Shown here: positions 20,535 to 30,289 of the stretch, one piece after another | Numbering within the stretch: position 1 is the first letter of the stretch | Layout: each line of letters opens with the position of its first letter | Origin: CAYWMY01 sp046352935 | GTDB taxonomy: Bacteria; Pseudomonadota; Gammaproteobacteria; Steroidobacterales; Steroidobacteraceae | Length of the DNA: 64,000 nucleotides | Direction of reading: 5' to 3' | Assembly (NCBI GenBank): GCA_046352935.1 | Contig: JAXMGR010000006.1 | Coordinates: 1-64,000 of the forward strand | Notes under the pieces: model-generated | What the model saw: the letters and a program-made list of their open reading frames with translations, nothing else | The model's database searches: none | What the model was told of the DNA's origin: nothing | Position numbers and translations under genes: made by a program

Positions 20535-20760
20535 GCGCCCCCGGACGACCTCTCTCCCACCCCACCCGATGTCAGCTCGGGTTGCGGTGGGGGTGCCACG
20601 CACGGATCAATGATTGTCAGAACCCCGCTCGAAGCATAGCCCAGCGCTTACACGGGCCCCTCGATATTGACCATAATGACCGCGGCAATGCGACTTGTGG
20701 CCCCGGGGCACAGGCCGTAACCTCTCGGCCCTTTCCACCGCAAGTGATTGACCCGACGCC

Positions 20761-21417
20761 ATGCACGCCACGATCGAAGCGACCCGCCGCCAGATGGTCT
20801 CGCAGCAGGTCCGGACCTGGGACGTACTCGATCCCCGCACCCTGGAGGCCATGGCAGCGGTGCCGCGCGAGCGGTTCGTGCCGGAGCAGTTCCGCGATGC
20901 CGCGTACGCCGATGCACCGATTCCGCTCGGCCACGGGCAGCACATGCTCCCGCCGAAGACCGACGGGCGGATCCTGCAGGCGCTCGCCATCAACGCCGGA
21001 GACACCATTCTCGACGTCGGCACCGGCAGCGGCTATCTCGCGGCCTGCCTCGCCCACCGCGGCGGCCGGGTGCGGAGCCTGGAAATCTTCCCTGATCTCG
21101 CGGCGAGCGCCATGCGGAACCTGGCGGCCAGCGGATTCCCGCAGGTTGCCGTCGAGGTCGCGGACGCCAGTCGCTTCTCGGAAGTGGATCGCTACGACGT
21201 GATCGCGGTCAGCGCCGCGCTTCCGGCCTACGATCGCCGCTTCGAGCGCGCACTTCGCGTGGGTGGTCGCCTGTTCCTCGTGGTCGGACGCCCGCCCGTG
21301 ATGTTCGCGAAGCTCGTCGTCCGCACCGGCGCGGACGAATGGGTGGCCGAGAACCTGTTCGAGACCGAGATCGATCCGATGGTGAATGCGACTGCGCCCT
21401 CCGGATTCAGGTTCTAG
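20761..21417 (+). CDS. Protein-L-isoaspartate O-methyltransferase family protein
   Basis: A 218-residue SAM-dependent methyltransferase of the Pcm type, which repairs isoaspartyl residues in damaged proteins. It contains MVSQQVRTWDVLD and VPRERFVPEQFRDAAYADAPIPLGHGQ at the front, then the SAM-binding loop ILDVGTGSGYLAACLA. It is close in length to Pcm (about 208). It heads a run with a rhodanese-like gene (12 bases on) and tolC, an arrangement common in gammaproteobacteria. In this subfamily the true substrate has not always been verified, so the symbol is withheld. Confidence 0.87.
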   Translation: MHATIEATRRQMVSQQVRTWDVLDPRTLEAMAAVPRERFVPEQFRDAAYADAPIPLGHGQHMLPPKTDGRILQALAINAGDTILDVGTGSGYLAACLAHRGGRVRSLEIFPDLAASAMRNLAASGFPQVAVEVADASRFSEVDRYDVIAVSAALPAYDRRFERALRVGGRLFLVVGRPPVMFAKLVVRTGADEWVAENLFETEIDPMVNATAPSGFRF

Positions 21418-21429
21418 GAGCCCGATCGA

Positions 21430-21747
21430 GTGGTGCGCGAAGTGACTCCAGCAGAATTCGTCGCCGGACGCGAGGCCGGGAGCGCCGCAGTCCTGCTCGA
21501 CGTGCGCGAAGCGTGGGAGGTCTGCGCCAGCGCCGCACCGGGTTCCACGCACATCCCCATGGCCGAACTGCCGGGCCGTCTCGCGGAACTCGATCCCGCC
21601 CGGCCGGTCGTTGTCCTGTGTCGCTCCGGTGTGCGCAGCCTGCAGGTCGCGCAGTTCCTGGAACGACGGGGATTCACCGACGTCGCGAACCTCGCCGGCG
21701 GGATCCTGCAGTGGAGTCAGTTCGATCCGTCGATCCGGGCGTACTAG
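21430..21747 (+). CDS. Single-domain rhodanese-like protein
   Basis: A 105-residue rhodanese domain starting at a GTG. The catalytic cysteine lies in LCRSGVRSLQVA and the N-terminal LLDVREAWE motif is typical. Such proteins transfer sulfane sulfur, for example to cyanide or to sulfur-relay partners, in the cytoplasm; there is no signal peptide. It is 12 bases after the methyltransferase and 57 bases before tolC, so it is probably part of the same transcript. The physiological acceptor is unknown. Confidence 0.85.
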   Translation: MVREVTPAEFVAGREAGSAAVLLDVREAWEVCASAAPGSTHIPMAELPGRLAELDPARPVVVLCRSGVRSLQVAQFLERRGFTDVANLAGGILQWSQFDPSIRAY

Positions 21748-21804
21748 TTCCCGGGACGATGGCCCGATCCGCAGCTCCGGGCCCAGAATGAAGGACTCTT
21801 GCTC

Positions 21805-23202
21805 ATGACAGTACGGCCGTTGTTGCGACAGGTCCTCATCGCGGGTGCGCTGTGCCTGGGTCCCGTGGTGCACGCGGCGGACCTCGCCGAGGTCTACCAG
21901 CGCGCGCTGCGCAACGATCCGCAGATCCGCGAGGCCGAGGCGAACCGCCTTGCCGCCCTCGAGTCGAAACCCCAGGCGCTCGCCGCGCTGCTGCCGCAGA
22001 TCAGCGCGGACGGCGGGTGGACGAAGGACGATTCCGACGGTTCCTCGGTGTTCCTCTCCAGGACCTCGACCGGGGACGTGAACCTCGCGCGCGTCGCATC
22101 CAGCGCCAGGGTCGAAACGACCCGCTGGGAGATCAGCCTGCGGCAGAACCTGTTCAACTGGGCGAACTGGGTGGCGCTGCGACGTGCGAACTCCGAGGTC
22201 GCGCAGGCGGAATCCGATTACCGGGCGGCGCAGCAGGACCTCGTGCTGCGCGCCGCGGAACGATATCTCGGCGTGCTCGCGGCCAGGGACACCGTGGACG
22301 CCGCGGCGGCGACACAGGAGGCCATCGCCCGGCAGCTCGAACAGGCCGAGAAGCGCTTCGAGGTGGGGCTCATCGCCGTGACCGACGTGCAGGAAGCCAG
22401 GGCCGCGCGCGACCAGGCGAACGCGAACCTGATCCAGTCGAAGCGGCAGCTGGCCACCGAAGTCGAGCGCCTGCGCGAACTGACCGGCGAGTCCTTCGCG
22501 GAACTCTCGGCGCCGGTGGAGGACCTGCCGCTCAAGGCACCCGACCCTGCCTCGGCCGAGGACTGGGTGAAGCTCGCGATGGAGCAGAATGCCCGGCTCG
22601 TCTCGAGCCGGCTCGCCGCAGACGTCGCGCGCGAGAACATCGCCGGCGAGCGCAGCGGCCACCTGCCACAGGTCGACCTCGTGCTGGCGAAGTCCGACAC
22701 CGAGACGGACGGCACGCGCGTGCTCTCCGGCATCCGCAATCCATCGGACACCGACAACAACGACAAGTCGATCAGCATCCAGGTCACGGTGCCGATCTTC
22801 AGCGGCGGCGCCACGGCTTCGCGCGTGCGCGAGGCTTCGTACCGGCATCGCGCGGCACGGGAGCGACTGGAGCAGACGGCGCGACAGACCGAGCTCGATA
22901 CTCGCGACGCCTACCTCGGGGTGATGTCCGAGATCTCGCGTGTGCAGGCGCTGAAGCAGGCGCTGGAATCCGCGCGGACGGCGCTCGCGGCCACGGAAGC
23001 AGGGTACGAGGTCGGCACTCGCACGGCGGTCGATGTGCTCGATGCGCGCCGCCGCCAGTACGAGGCGCAGACCAACTATCTCGGCAGCCGCTACGACTAT
23101 CTCGTGAACGTCCTCAAGCTGCGGCTCGCGGCGGGCATGCTCGACGCCGCGTCGATCACCGAGGTCAATGGCTGGCTCGGGAACGCGGTCAGCGTGAACT
23201 GA
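21805..23202 (+). CDS. tolC: TolC family outer-membrane efflux channel
   Basis: A 465-residue outer-membrane exit duct used by tripartite efflux pumps and type I secretion. It has a signal peptide (ending near VVHAAD), two related outer-membrane-factor repeats with long alpha-helical segments, and conserved patches NLFNWANW and VPIFSGGATASRVREA. Length is near the family norm. The ATG at 21805 is chosen because AAGGA lies nine bases before it; a TTG two codons upstream is less likely. No pump genes are adjacent, so it may serve several systems encoded elsewhere. It converges with waaA. Confidence 0.92.
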   Translation: MTVRPLLRQVLIAGALCLGPVVHAADLAEVYQRALRNDPQIREAEANRLAALESKPQALAALLPQISADGGWTKDDSDGSSVFLSRTSTGDVNLARVASSARVETTRWEISLRQNLFNWANWVALRRANSEVAQAESDYRAAQQDLVLRAAERYLGVLAARDTVDAAAATQEAIARQLEQAEKRFEVGLIAVTDVQEARAARDQANANLIQSKRQLATEVERLRELTGESFAELSAPVEDLPLKAPDPASAEDWVKLAMEQNARLVSSRLAADVARENIAGERSGHLPQVDLVLAKSDTETDGTRVLSGIRNPSDTDNNDKSISIQVTVPIFSGGATASRVREASYRHRAARERLEQTARQTELDTRDAYLGVMSEISRVQALKQALESARTALAATEAGYEVGTRTAVDVLDARRRQYEAQTNYLGSRYDYLVNVLKLRLAAGMLDAASITEVNGWLGNAVSVN

Positions 23203-23246
23203 CGCACGACGGCGGGGCCCGGACCGGCCCGCTGGACGATGTGCGC

Positions 23247-24536
23247 TCAGTCGGCCGTCTGCGCCCCGGTTGCCGCCAGCAGCGGCTCGGCAAGTTCCAG
23301 GACCGCACTGACGGCGCCGCGATTCGCGGTGATGATGCCGTGTCCCGCCGCCCCCGCCCGCTCGCGGAGCGCCGGGTTCCCGAGCAGCCGCGCGACGGCC
23401 TCGGCGAGCGTGGCAGCATCGGTCACGACACCGGCCGCGCCGGCGGAGACGAACTGGTCGAAGATCTCCTCTGCATGGAAATTGTGCGGCCCGGTCAGCA
23501 TCGGCACGTGCATCGCCGCGGGCTCCAGCAGGTTGTGGCCGCCGACCGGCACGAGACTGCCGCCGACGAAGGCGGCATCGGCAGCGCCGTAGAGCATCGA
23601 CAGTTCGCCCAGCGTGTCGACGAGCAGCACCGCACAGCCCGCGTCGGGCATCCGGCCCGTGGAGCGCAGGACGTACCGCACGCCGCGGCTCTCGAGCAGC
23701 GCGGCGACGGCTGCGAAGCGGTGCGGATGCCGGGGAGCGAGCAGCAGCAGCGCATCAGGGAAGCGCGCGCAGAGCCGCTCGTGCGCCGCGAGCACGACTG
23801 ACTCCTCGCCCTCGTGCGTCGAACCGGCGATCCAGACGGGCCGCCGGTCCGCGTGCACCGCGCGGAAGCGGCGCGCCCGTTCCGGTGCATCCGCGCCCGG
23901 ATCGAAATCGAACTTGGCGTTCCCCGTGACGTGGATCCGTTCGCGTGGCGCTCCGGCCGCCGCGTAGCGGGCCGCATCCTGTGCCGTTTGCGCACCGATG
24001 ACGACACCGTGCGACAGCGCCTCGCGCAGGAGCGGGGCGAGCAGGCGACCACCGCCGGACGGACGCGGCGACAGACGCGCGCTCGCGAGCAGCAGCGGAA
24101 TCCCGCGCCGGCCACAGGCCGCGAACAGGTTGGGCCACAACTCGGTTTCCATGATCACGACGAGGCGTGGCCGGGCGCGTGCGAGAAAGCGGGCGACCGC
24201 CCCGCGCAGGTCGAACGGCACGTAGCGGACATCGACCGCGTCGCCGAACAGGGTTCTCGCGCGGGCCCGTCCGGTCGGCGTGAAAGTCGTGATCAGCACA
24301 CCACACTCCGGGTGGCGCTCGCGCAGTGTGTTCACGAGCGGTGCGGCGCCCTGCATCTCGCCGAACGACACGGCATGGATCCACAGCGTCGGTCGCACGA
24401 CACGGGGGCCGTAGCCGAACCGCTCGGACAGGAAACGCCAGTAGCCCCGATCCTTCAGCAACCCGCGGATCAGCAGGTGCATCACGGCGATCGGCGCGAC
24501 GAGGAGCAGCAGCAGGTCGTAGACGAAACGGATCAT
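23247..24536 (-). CDS. waaA: 3-deoxy-D-manno-octulosonic acid (Kdo) transferase WaaA
   Basis: A 429-residue inner-membrane-associated GT30 glycosyltransferase that adds Kdo to lipid A precursor, the first step of LPS core assembly. It starts with a hydrophobic anchor (FVYDLLLLLVAPIAVMHLLI), followed by LWIHAVSFGEMQGA with the conserved catalytic Glu, METELWPNL, a GNAKFDF region and the nucleotide-sugar-binding part GGSLVPVGGHNLLEPAA. Its start overlaps the stop of the kdkA-like gene by four bases, indicating translational coupling. A neighbouring Kdo kinase suggests that this organism attaches a single Kdo and phosphorylates it, as in Haemophilus (inference). Confidence 0.94.
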   Translation of the reverse strand: MIRFVYDLLLLLVAPIAVMHLLIRGLLKDRGYWRFLSERFGYGPRVVRPTLWIHAVSFGEMQGAAPLVNTLRERHPECGVLITTFTPTGRARARTLFGDAVDVRYVPFDLRGAVARFLARARPRLVVIMETELWPNLFAACGRRGIPLLLASARLSPRPSGGGRLLAPLLREALSHGVVIGAQTAQDAARYAAAGAPRERIHVTGNAKFDFDPGADAPERARRFRAVHADRRPVWIAGSTHEGEESVVLAAHERLCARFPDALLLLAPRHPHRFAAVAALLESRGVRYVLRSTGRMPDAGCAVLLVDTLGELSMLYGAADAAFVGGSLVPVGGHNLLEPAAMHVPMLTGPHNFHAEEIFDQFVSAGAAGVVTDAATLAEAVARLLGNPALRERAGAAGHGIITANRGAVSAVLELAEPLLAATGAQTAD

Positions 24537-25258
24537 CGCGGCGCGCCCGTGTAGCCCGCGAGCAGCAGGTCCCAGTCGCGCTCGTCGAACCGTCCGTCGA
24601 GACCGCGCGTCACCCTGCGGAGCGATCGCCGCAGGCGTCGCAGATTGCCGCGGCACCACAGGCCCGGCCGCCGCAGGCGCCCGCCGTCGAAATCGACGAG
24701 GTGCACGGACTCGTCCGCACCCAGGAGGATGTTGTGCGCATTGAGATCGGCATGATCCAGTCCGGCCCGGTGGAAGCGCGCCAGGCAGACGCCGACCGCG
24801 GACCACGTCGCGGGCGCGAGGCACGACGCGGCGAGGCGCGCGGCCAGCGACGTGGCGCCCGGAACGAGCACGGTGACCAGATCCGCCACATAGCGGAATC
24901 CTTCGCGGCGATAGCGCGCAGCCACCGGCACCGGGACCGGCAGGCCCAGTTCGCGGAGCGCAGCATCGAGCTTCAGCTCGACAAACGCGCGCACACGCCG
25001 CTCGCCCGTGTAGAGATAGCGGTCCTCACTGAACCGCGCGGGCCATCCGCCGCGGTGGAAGTGACGCAGGACCAGCGCCCCCTGCTCGTGGTCGAGAACG
25101 GCGATGCCGCCGCGGCCGACGGGGAGCTCGCGCAGCCGTCCGGCGCGCCGCCAGTACTCGCGATCGAACAGGAATTCCGGTGCGTTGCCGCCCCAGCGGG
25201 GGTCATATAGGATTGCGCCGCCTCTGACGGCACAGCGCTCGAACTGCATGTCCGCCAT
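24533..25258 (-). CDS. kdkA: Kdo kinase KdkA-like protein
   Basis: A 241-residue protein-kinase-like enzyme that phosphorylates Kdo of the LPS inner core. It contains the catalytic-loop motif HADLNAHNILL and the metal-binding VDFDGGRLR. The N-terminal part GNAPEFLFDREYWRRAGRL is typical of KdkA. The start at 25258 (MADMQFERC) has GGGGA upstream; a second ATG at 25249 is possible. The open frame continues farther upstream but overlaps the opposite-strand heptosyltransferase and lacks homology. It overlaps waaA by four bases, and its 5' end overlaps the divergent GT9 gene by about ten bases, so promoters of each lie inside the other gene. Confidence 0.87.
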   Translation of the reverse strand: MADMQFERCAVRGGAILYDPRWGGNAPEFLFDREYWRRAGRLRELPVGRGGIAVLDHEQGALVLRHFHRGGWPARFSEDRYLYTGERRVRAFVELKLDAALRELGLPVPVPVAARYRREGFRYVADLVTVLVPGATSLAARLAASCLAPATWSAVGVCLARFHRAGLDHADLNAHNILLGADESVHLVDFDGGRLRRPGLWCRGNLRRLRRSLRRVTRGLDGRFDERDWDLLLAGYTGAPR

Positions 25259-26324
25259 TCTGCCGTCCCCGCCGCGCCGCGTCTGCATTCTCCGGCTCTC
25301 GGCGATCGGTGACACCTGCCACGTGCTGCCCGTCGTACGCATTCTGCAGCGCGCATGGCCCGCCACGCGATTCACCTGGGTCATCGGGCGGGTCGAAGCC
25401 CGCCTCATGCAGCTGGTGCCCGACATCGAGTTCATCGCCGTCGACAGGCACGGCGGCACGGGGGAGCTGCTGCGCCTGCGTCACCTGCTGGCGGGCCGCC
25501 GCTTCGACCTGCTGCTGCACATGCAGCTCGCGGCCCGCGCAAGCCTGCTGTCGCTGCTGGTGCGGGCGCCGGTGAAGCTCGGCTTCGACCGCCGCCGGGC
25601 CCGTGAGCTGCAGTGGCTGTTCACGACCCACAGCATCGCGACGCGCCGCCGCGAACATGTGCTGGACGCGATGCTCGGCTTCACCGCCGCGCTCGGCGTC
25701 CCGGACCGTGAACTGCGCTGGGACATCCCGCTGCCCGACGAGGCGCTGGACCATGCCTCCCGGCTGATCCCGGACGACCGGCCCACTCTCGTGATCAGTC
25801 CCTGCTCGAGCCATCGGCTGCGGACCTGGAGCGCGGCGGGTTACGCCGCTGTCGCCGCTCACGCGGTGCGCGCGCACGGCATGCGCGTGATACTGGCGGG
25901 TGGACCCGGTGCACACGAACGCGGGATGGGCGCCGCGATCGAACAGCTGTGCCCCGTGCCGTTGGTCGACACCATCGGCCGCGACACGCTGCCGAAACTG
26001 CTGGCGCTGCTCGCGCGTGCCGATGCCCTGCTCTCGCCGGACTCCGGCCCCGCGCACATGGCGACTGCCGTCGGCCTGCCCGTGATCGGCCTGTACGCCG
26101 CGACGAACCCGGAGCGCAGCGGGCCGTATCTGAGCCGCGAGTGGTGCGTGAATCGCTACGACGATGCCGCGCGGCGCTTCCTCGGCCGCCCGGCGACCTC
26201 ACTGCCCTGGACGCAGAAGATCGAGCGTCCCGGTGTCATGGACCTCGTCACGATCGCCGATGTCACCGCGAAGCTCGACGCCCTGTCGTCGGCCGGGTTC
26301 GGCAGACACCGGGCGAACCTGTAA
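25248..26324 (+). CDS. Glycosyltransferase family 9 (heptosyltransferase-type) protein
   Basis: A 358-residue GT9 protein that probably transfers heptose or a related sugar onto the LPS inner core. The N-terminal CILRLSAIGDTCHVLPVVR is the typical family start (acceptor side), and the C-terminal half has the ADP-sugar-binding DSGPAHMATAVGLPVIGLYAATNPER. The start at 25248 gives MSAILPSPPRRVCILRLSAIGD. The divergent kdkA and downstream DUF6165 gene support an LPS role. It cannot be told from the sequence whether it is WaaC, WaaF or a later-acting enzyme. Confidence 0.88.
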   Translation: MSAILPSPPRRVCILRLSAIGDTCHVLPVVRILQRAWPATRFTWVIGRVEARLMQLVPDIEFIAVDRHGGTGELLRLRHLLAGRRFDLLLHMQLAARASLLSLLVRAPVKLGFDRRRARELQWLFTTHSIATRRREHVLDAMLGFTAALGVPDRELRWDIPLPDEALDHASRLIPDDRPTLVISPCSSHRLRTWSAAGYAAVAAHAVRAHGMRVILAGGPGAHERGMGAAIEQLCPVPLVDTIGRDTLPKLLALLARADALLSPDSGPAHMATAVGLPVIGLYAATNPERSGPYLSREWCVNRYDDAARRFLGRPATSLPWTQKIERPGVMDLVTIADVTAKLDALSSAGFGRHRANL

Positions 26325-26354
26325 TCCTGCGAGCCCCTCGGGAGCGGCCGCGAC

Positions 26355-26747
26355 ATGCAAGACATCCTCATGCCCGTCTCACCCGGCGAACTGCTGGACC
26401 GGATCACGATCCTGCGCATCAAGGCCGGGCGCATCGTCGACGTCGTGAAGCTCGCGAACGTGCGCCACGAACTCGCGCTGCTCGAGGGGATCTGGGAGAG
26501 CGCCGCAGGCCGGGATGCGGATCTCGCCGACGAGATCGCGGCACTGCGGCGCGTGAACGAACGTCTTTGGGACACCGAGGACCGGATCCGGGAGCACGAG
26601 CGTACACGGACGTTCGATGCCGGATTCATCGATCTGGCGCGCAGCGTATACATCGACAACGATGAGCGGGCGCGCATCAAGAGGCGCATCAACCTGCGCC
26701 TCGGCTCGGCGATCGTCGAGGAGAAGTCCTACAGCGAGTACCGCTGA
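26355..26747 (+). CDS. DUF6165 family protein
   Basis: A 130-residue cytoplasmic, mostly helical, highly charged protein (VSPGELLDRITILRIKAGRI, then ELALLEGIWE and RINLRLGSAIVEEKSYSEYR). This matches DUF6165, small proteins often encoded with glycosyltransferase and LPS/O-antigen genes. The molecular role is unknown. It follows the GT9 gene by 30 bases and is probably co-transcribed with it. There is no signal peptide or membrane segment. Confidence 0.8.
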   Translation: MQDILMPVSPGELLDRITILRIKAGRIVDVVKLANVRHELALLEGIWESAAGRDADLADEIAALRRVNERLWDTEDRIREHERTRTFDAGFIDLARSVYIDNDERARIKRRINLRLGSAIVEEKSYSEYR

Positions 26748-26934
26748 TGCACCCGGGCCGGTGGCGCCGGCTCGAGTTGCGATTGCCGCAGGCGCGCGGG
26801 CTGCAACGGCGGGCTCGCGTCGTCTCGCGCCAGATCTTCACGCTCGACTCGGCGACCCGCCTGCGCGCCCGCGCTCCCGATCGACGTCGTCCCGGGGAAT
26901 GGCGAATGCGCCCATTTCCCTGCCCCCCTTTCCC

Positions 26935-27138
26935 TCAGCGCTGCAGCACGTACTCCGCGCTGCAGTAGGGACACTTCGCCCGGCCCGTCTTCTCGATCGG
27001 CAGGTACACGCGCGGATGCGCGTTCCAGAGGTCGGCACCAGCCATCGGGCAGGACAGCGGCAGGTCGGCAGCGGTCACGATGCGCGGCTCGAACGCAGCG
27101 GGATCGACGGGGGTGGTGCGGGACGCGGCAGCGTTCAC
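26935..27138 (-). CDS. CHCC-type zinc-finger domain protein
   Basis: A 67-residue protein with LPLSCPMAGADLWNAHPRVY and KCPYCSAEYVL, giving the Cys-His-Cys-Cys zinc site found in a bacterial family related to the mitochondrial complex I subunit NDUFS6. The exact role in bacteria is not established. A GTG start at 27138 is chosen because GAGGAG lies nine bases upstream; the nearby ATG is in another frame and meets a stop at once. It follows glnE by 29 bases on the same strand. Confidence 0.85.
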   Translation of the reverse strand: MNAAASRTTPVDPAAFEPRIVTAADLPLSCPMAGADLWNAHPRVYLPIEKTGRAKCPYCSAEYVLQR

Positions 27139-27167
27139 GGCATGATGCTCCTCGGGACTCGCTGCGA

Positions 27168-30092
27168 TTATAGCTGCCGCAGTTCCTCGCCCGCGACCAT
27201 CACGCGGTCCCAGACCGCCGTGACGAACGCGCGGCACTCCGCCCAGGGTCCAGCCGGCACCACGGCCTTGCGGTCCTCGAGGGACCGGTGGTGGATCTCC
27301 TGGCGATAGCGACGATACGTATCGCGCAGCCGGTCCACGGCTCGATGATCGACGAGCGCTGCGGACCCCAGCGATTCCAGCTGCCGGATCGTGTCGGAGA
27401 ACTCCAGCAGCGGCGGGTGTCCGGCGGCGTGCGCCAGCGTCCAGTACTGCGTCAGGAACTCGATGTCGGCGATGCCGCCGGTGTCCTGCTTCATGTCGAA
27501 CTCGTCGTCCTTCGACCGCGCGAGCTCGTGCCGCATGCGCTCGCGCATCTGGCGCACCTCGTCGCGCAGACCGTCACGGCGCACGTGGCCCGTGAGCACT
27601 TCGCGCCTCACGCGGGCGAACTCCGCGCAGAGGGCCGCGTCACCCGCCACCGCGCGCGAGTGCAGCAGCGCCTGGTGTTCCCAGGTCCAGGCCTCCTGCT
27701 TCTGGTACTCCTCGAACGCGCCGATCCAGGTCACGGCGAGACCGCCCTTGCCACTCGGACGCAGCCGCATGTCGACTTCGTAGAGGCGGCCCGCGGCCGT
27801 GTGCACGGTGAGCAGGTGCACCACGCGCTGCCCCCAGCGCAGGAAGAAGACACCGTTCTCGACGACTTTCGGACCCGCCGTGCGCTGCACCGCGCCCTGC
27901 GAGTCATGGACGAAGACGAGGTCCAGATCGGAGCCGTAGCCGAGCTCGATGCCGCCCATCTTGCCGTAGCCGATCGCCGCGACTGCCGCATCACGCAGCG
28001 AGGCCTCGTCGGGCCCGCAGCGGGGCACGCCGTGTACCGCGACGGTGTGCTGCCACGCGAACCGCATGGCGCGCTCGAGGATCAGCTCGGCGATCTCCGT
28101 GAGCCGGTCGCTGACCTGCATCAGCGGCAGCCGCCCGGTGAGGTCGAGTACCGCGACCCGGAAGACCGCGGCACGCTGGAACTGGCGCAGCGCCTCGGCC
28201 TGCCGCTCCGGATCGTCCTGCGCGTGGTCGCAGCGCGCATCGAGTTCGCGCCGGAACTGCACGCGGTCCGGAGCCGCATCGAAGAGCCGTTCGTCGATGA
28301 GCTCGTCGAGCAGCAGGGGGAATGCCGCGAGCTGACCCGCCAGGAAGTCGCCGTACCGGCACAGTTCGACCAGCCGCCGCCGCGCGGTCGGGTGCTCGTT
28401 CAGGAGCGCGAGATAGGCGCTGCGGGTCGCGATGGCCTCGACGACCCGCAGGAGTCGTCGCAGCACGAGGCGCGTCGCGCCGGGCGCCGCGGCCTCGCCC
28501 GCCGCGCCACCGCCGTCGTGCGCGAGGGCGTCGAGCAGGCGCGGCAGCACCTGCGCCAGGCGGCGCCGGCCGAATTCGCCGAGACGCCGGAACAGCGAGG
28601 ACTGGCGCAGTTCGGCGAGATCCTCGGCACAGCCGGCGCTGTCCGCGATGCGGGCCTCGACGAGCGCGGCCGTGAGCCGCGGCAGATCCACGACGTCGGC
28701 CCACAGCGCCACGAGGTCCGGGCCGGCGGTCGAGTGCGCCTCGCGGTTCTCCGGTCCGAAGACCTGCGCGCGGAAGTGCCCCGCGACCCGCTCCCGCTCG
28801 GCGTCCAGGGCCGCTGCGAACGCATCCCAGCCGGGGAACCGCATCGCCGCCGCCAGTCGCTCGCGCCCCGCGTCGTCGACAGGCAGCGAATGTGTCTGCG
28901 CATCCGCGTAGAGCTGCAGGCGGTTCTCCACCCGTCGCAGGAAGGTGTAGCTCTCGATCAGCTCCCGCACGGTTTCCTCGGGCAGGAGGCGCGAGCCGGC
29001 GAGCAGGGGAAGGGCCGTGAGCAGCGACTGGGTCTGCAGCCGCCGGTCGCTGCCGCCGCGGATGAGCTGGAATGCCTGCAGGATGAACTCGATCTCGCGG
29101 ATGCCTCCGGGACCCAGCTTGACATTGCCCTGCAGATCGCGACGGACGACTTCGCGCTCGATGAGGCCCTTCATCTCGCGCAGCGACTCGAAGACGCCGA
29201 AGTCCAGATACCGTCGGAAGACGAACGGCCGCACCACGTCGGCGTACAGCACACGGTAGCGTTCCGCGCCCGTGATCGCGCGTGCCTTCACCCAGGCGTA
29301 GCGTTCCCAGTCCCGCCCGTGCTGCTGGAGGTAGTCCTCGAACGCGCCGAAGCTCGCGACCAGCGGGCCGCTGTCACCGAAGGGCCGCAGCCGCATGTCG
29401 ACGCGATAGACGAATCCGTCCGCCGTCGGCGCGTCGAGCAGCCTGATCACGGCCTGCCCGAGCCGCAGGAAGTATTCGGCGTTGTCGACCGGACGCCGGC
29501 CGTCGGTCTCCCCGGCCTCCGGGTACAGGAAGACGAGGTCGATGTCCGAGGAAAAATTCAGCTCGCCGCCGCCCAGCTTGCCCATGCCGAGCACGATGAG
29601 TTCCTGCTCCTCTCCTGCCGCAGAACGGGGACGCCCGTAGCGCGGCTCGAGCAGCTGCACCGCGAATTCCCGGGCCACGCGGACGGCGGCATCGGCGCAG
29701 GCGGAGAGGTCGGCGAGCGTCTCGGCGAGCAGTGCGCCACAGAGGTCACGCCATGCGATGCGAGCGAGCTCCGCGCGCCGCAGCCGACGCAGCGCCGCCA
29801 TGAAGACCGCCTCGTCCGCAGCACCGGCGGTGTGGCGGAGAAAGAGCTCGTCGATCTCCCCCGGACCACGCGGCCGATCGAGCTCACCTGCGGCCGTCCA
29901 GTGCGCGAGCAGCGGCGGATCCCGGGTGCAGGTGTCGGCCACGAAAGCGCTGCAGCCGAACACGGCCGGCGCGTTCACCGCCACCTGCGCCGGCAACGCC
30001 ACCTCCGGGCCCTGAGTCGCGCGCCATTGGTCGAAACGCGCCTGACCCTCGGCGGCGACGGCGTCGGGCAGCGCCCAGCTGGAATCGGTCAT
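27168..30092 (-). CDS. glnE: Bifunctional glutamine synthetase adenylyltransferase/deadenylase GlnE
   Basis: A 974-residue enzyme that adds AMP to, and removes it from, glutamine synthetase according to nitrogen status (via PII). It has two nucleotidyltransferase cores: GMGKLGGGELNFSSDIDLVF in the N-terminal deadenylase half and GYGKMGGIELGYGSDLDLVF in the C-terminal adenylylase half, each with the metal-binding DxD. A helical regulatory linker lies between. The start at 30092 (MTDSSWALP) is preferred; the frame runs 40 codons further without resemblance to the family. Length agrees with the usual 940-980. Confidence 0.95.
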   Translation of the reverse strand: MTDSSWALPDAVAAEGQARFDQWRATQGPEVALPAQVAVNAPAVFGCSAFVADTCTRDPPLLAHWTAAGELDRPRGPGEIDELFLRHTAGAADEAVFMAALRRLRRAELARIAWRDLCGALLAETLADLSACADAAVRVAREFAVQLLEPRYGRPRSAAGEEQELIVLGMGKLGGGELNFSSDIDLVFLYPEAGETDGRRPVDNAEYFLRLGQAVIRLLDAPTADGFVYRVDMRLRPFGDSGPLVASFGAFEDYLQQHGRDWERYAWVKARAITGAERYRVLYADVVRPFVFRRYLDFGVFESLREMKGLIEREVVRRDLQGNVKLGPGGIREIEFILQAFQLIRGGSDRRLQTQSLLTALPLLAGSRLLPEETVRELIESYTFLRRVENRLQLYADAQTHSLPVDDAGRERLAAAMRFPGWDAFAAALDAERERVAGHFRAQVFGPENREAHSTAGPDLVALWADVVDLPRLTAALVEARIADSAGCAEDLAELRQSSLFRRLGEFGRRRLAQVLPRLLDALAHDGGGAAGEAAAPGATRLVLRRLLRVVEAIATRSAYLALLNEHPTARRRLVELCRYGDFLAGQLAAFPLLLDELIDERLFDAAPDRVQFRRELDARCDHAQDDPERQAEALRQFQRAAVFRVAVLDLTGRLPLMQVSDRLTEIAELILERAMRFAWQHTVAVHGVPRCGPDEASLRDAAVAAIGYGKMGGIELGYGSDLDLVFVHDSQGAVQRTAGPKVVENGVFFLRWGQRVVHLLTVHTAAGRLYEVDMRLRPSGKGGLAVTWIGAFEEYQKQEAWTWEHQALLHSRAVAGDAALCAEFARVRREVLTGHVRRDGLRDEVRQMRERMRHELARSKDDEFDMKQDTGGIADIEFLTQYWTLAHAAGHPPLLEFSDTIRQLESLGSAALVDHRAVDRLRDTYRRYRQEIHHRSLEDRKAVVPAGPWAECRAFVTAVWDRVMVAGEELRQL

Positions 30093-30289
30093 CCGCGAAG
30101 ACTGCACGTCCCGGAGAGTCGGGCGCAAGGCGCAGATGCCGCAGGGCGTGCACCGCCCCACGCCGGTGCGTGCGCGCAGCGCCTGCGCCGCGATGATCGG
30201 CCCTGCCCGCACGCCACGGATCCGCGCTTGCGGATTGGCCGGTCGAAGGCGATCATTTCCCCGCCTGCAGAGGACTTCCGGAGAAACAG

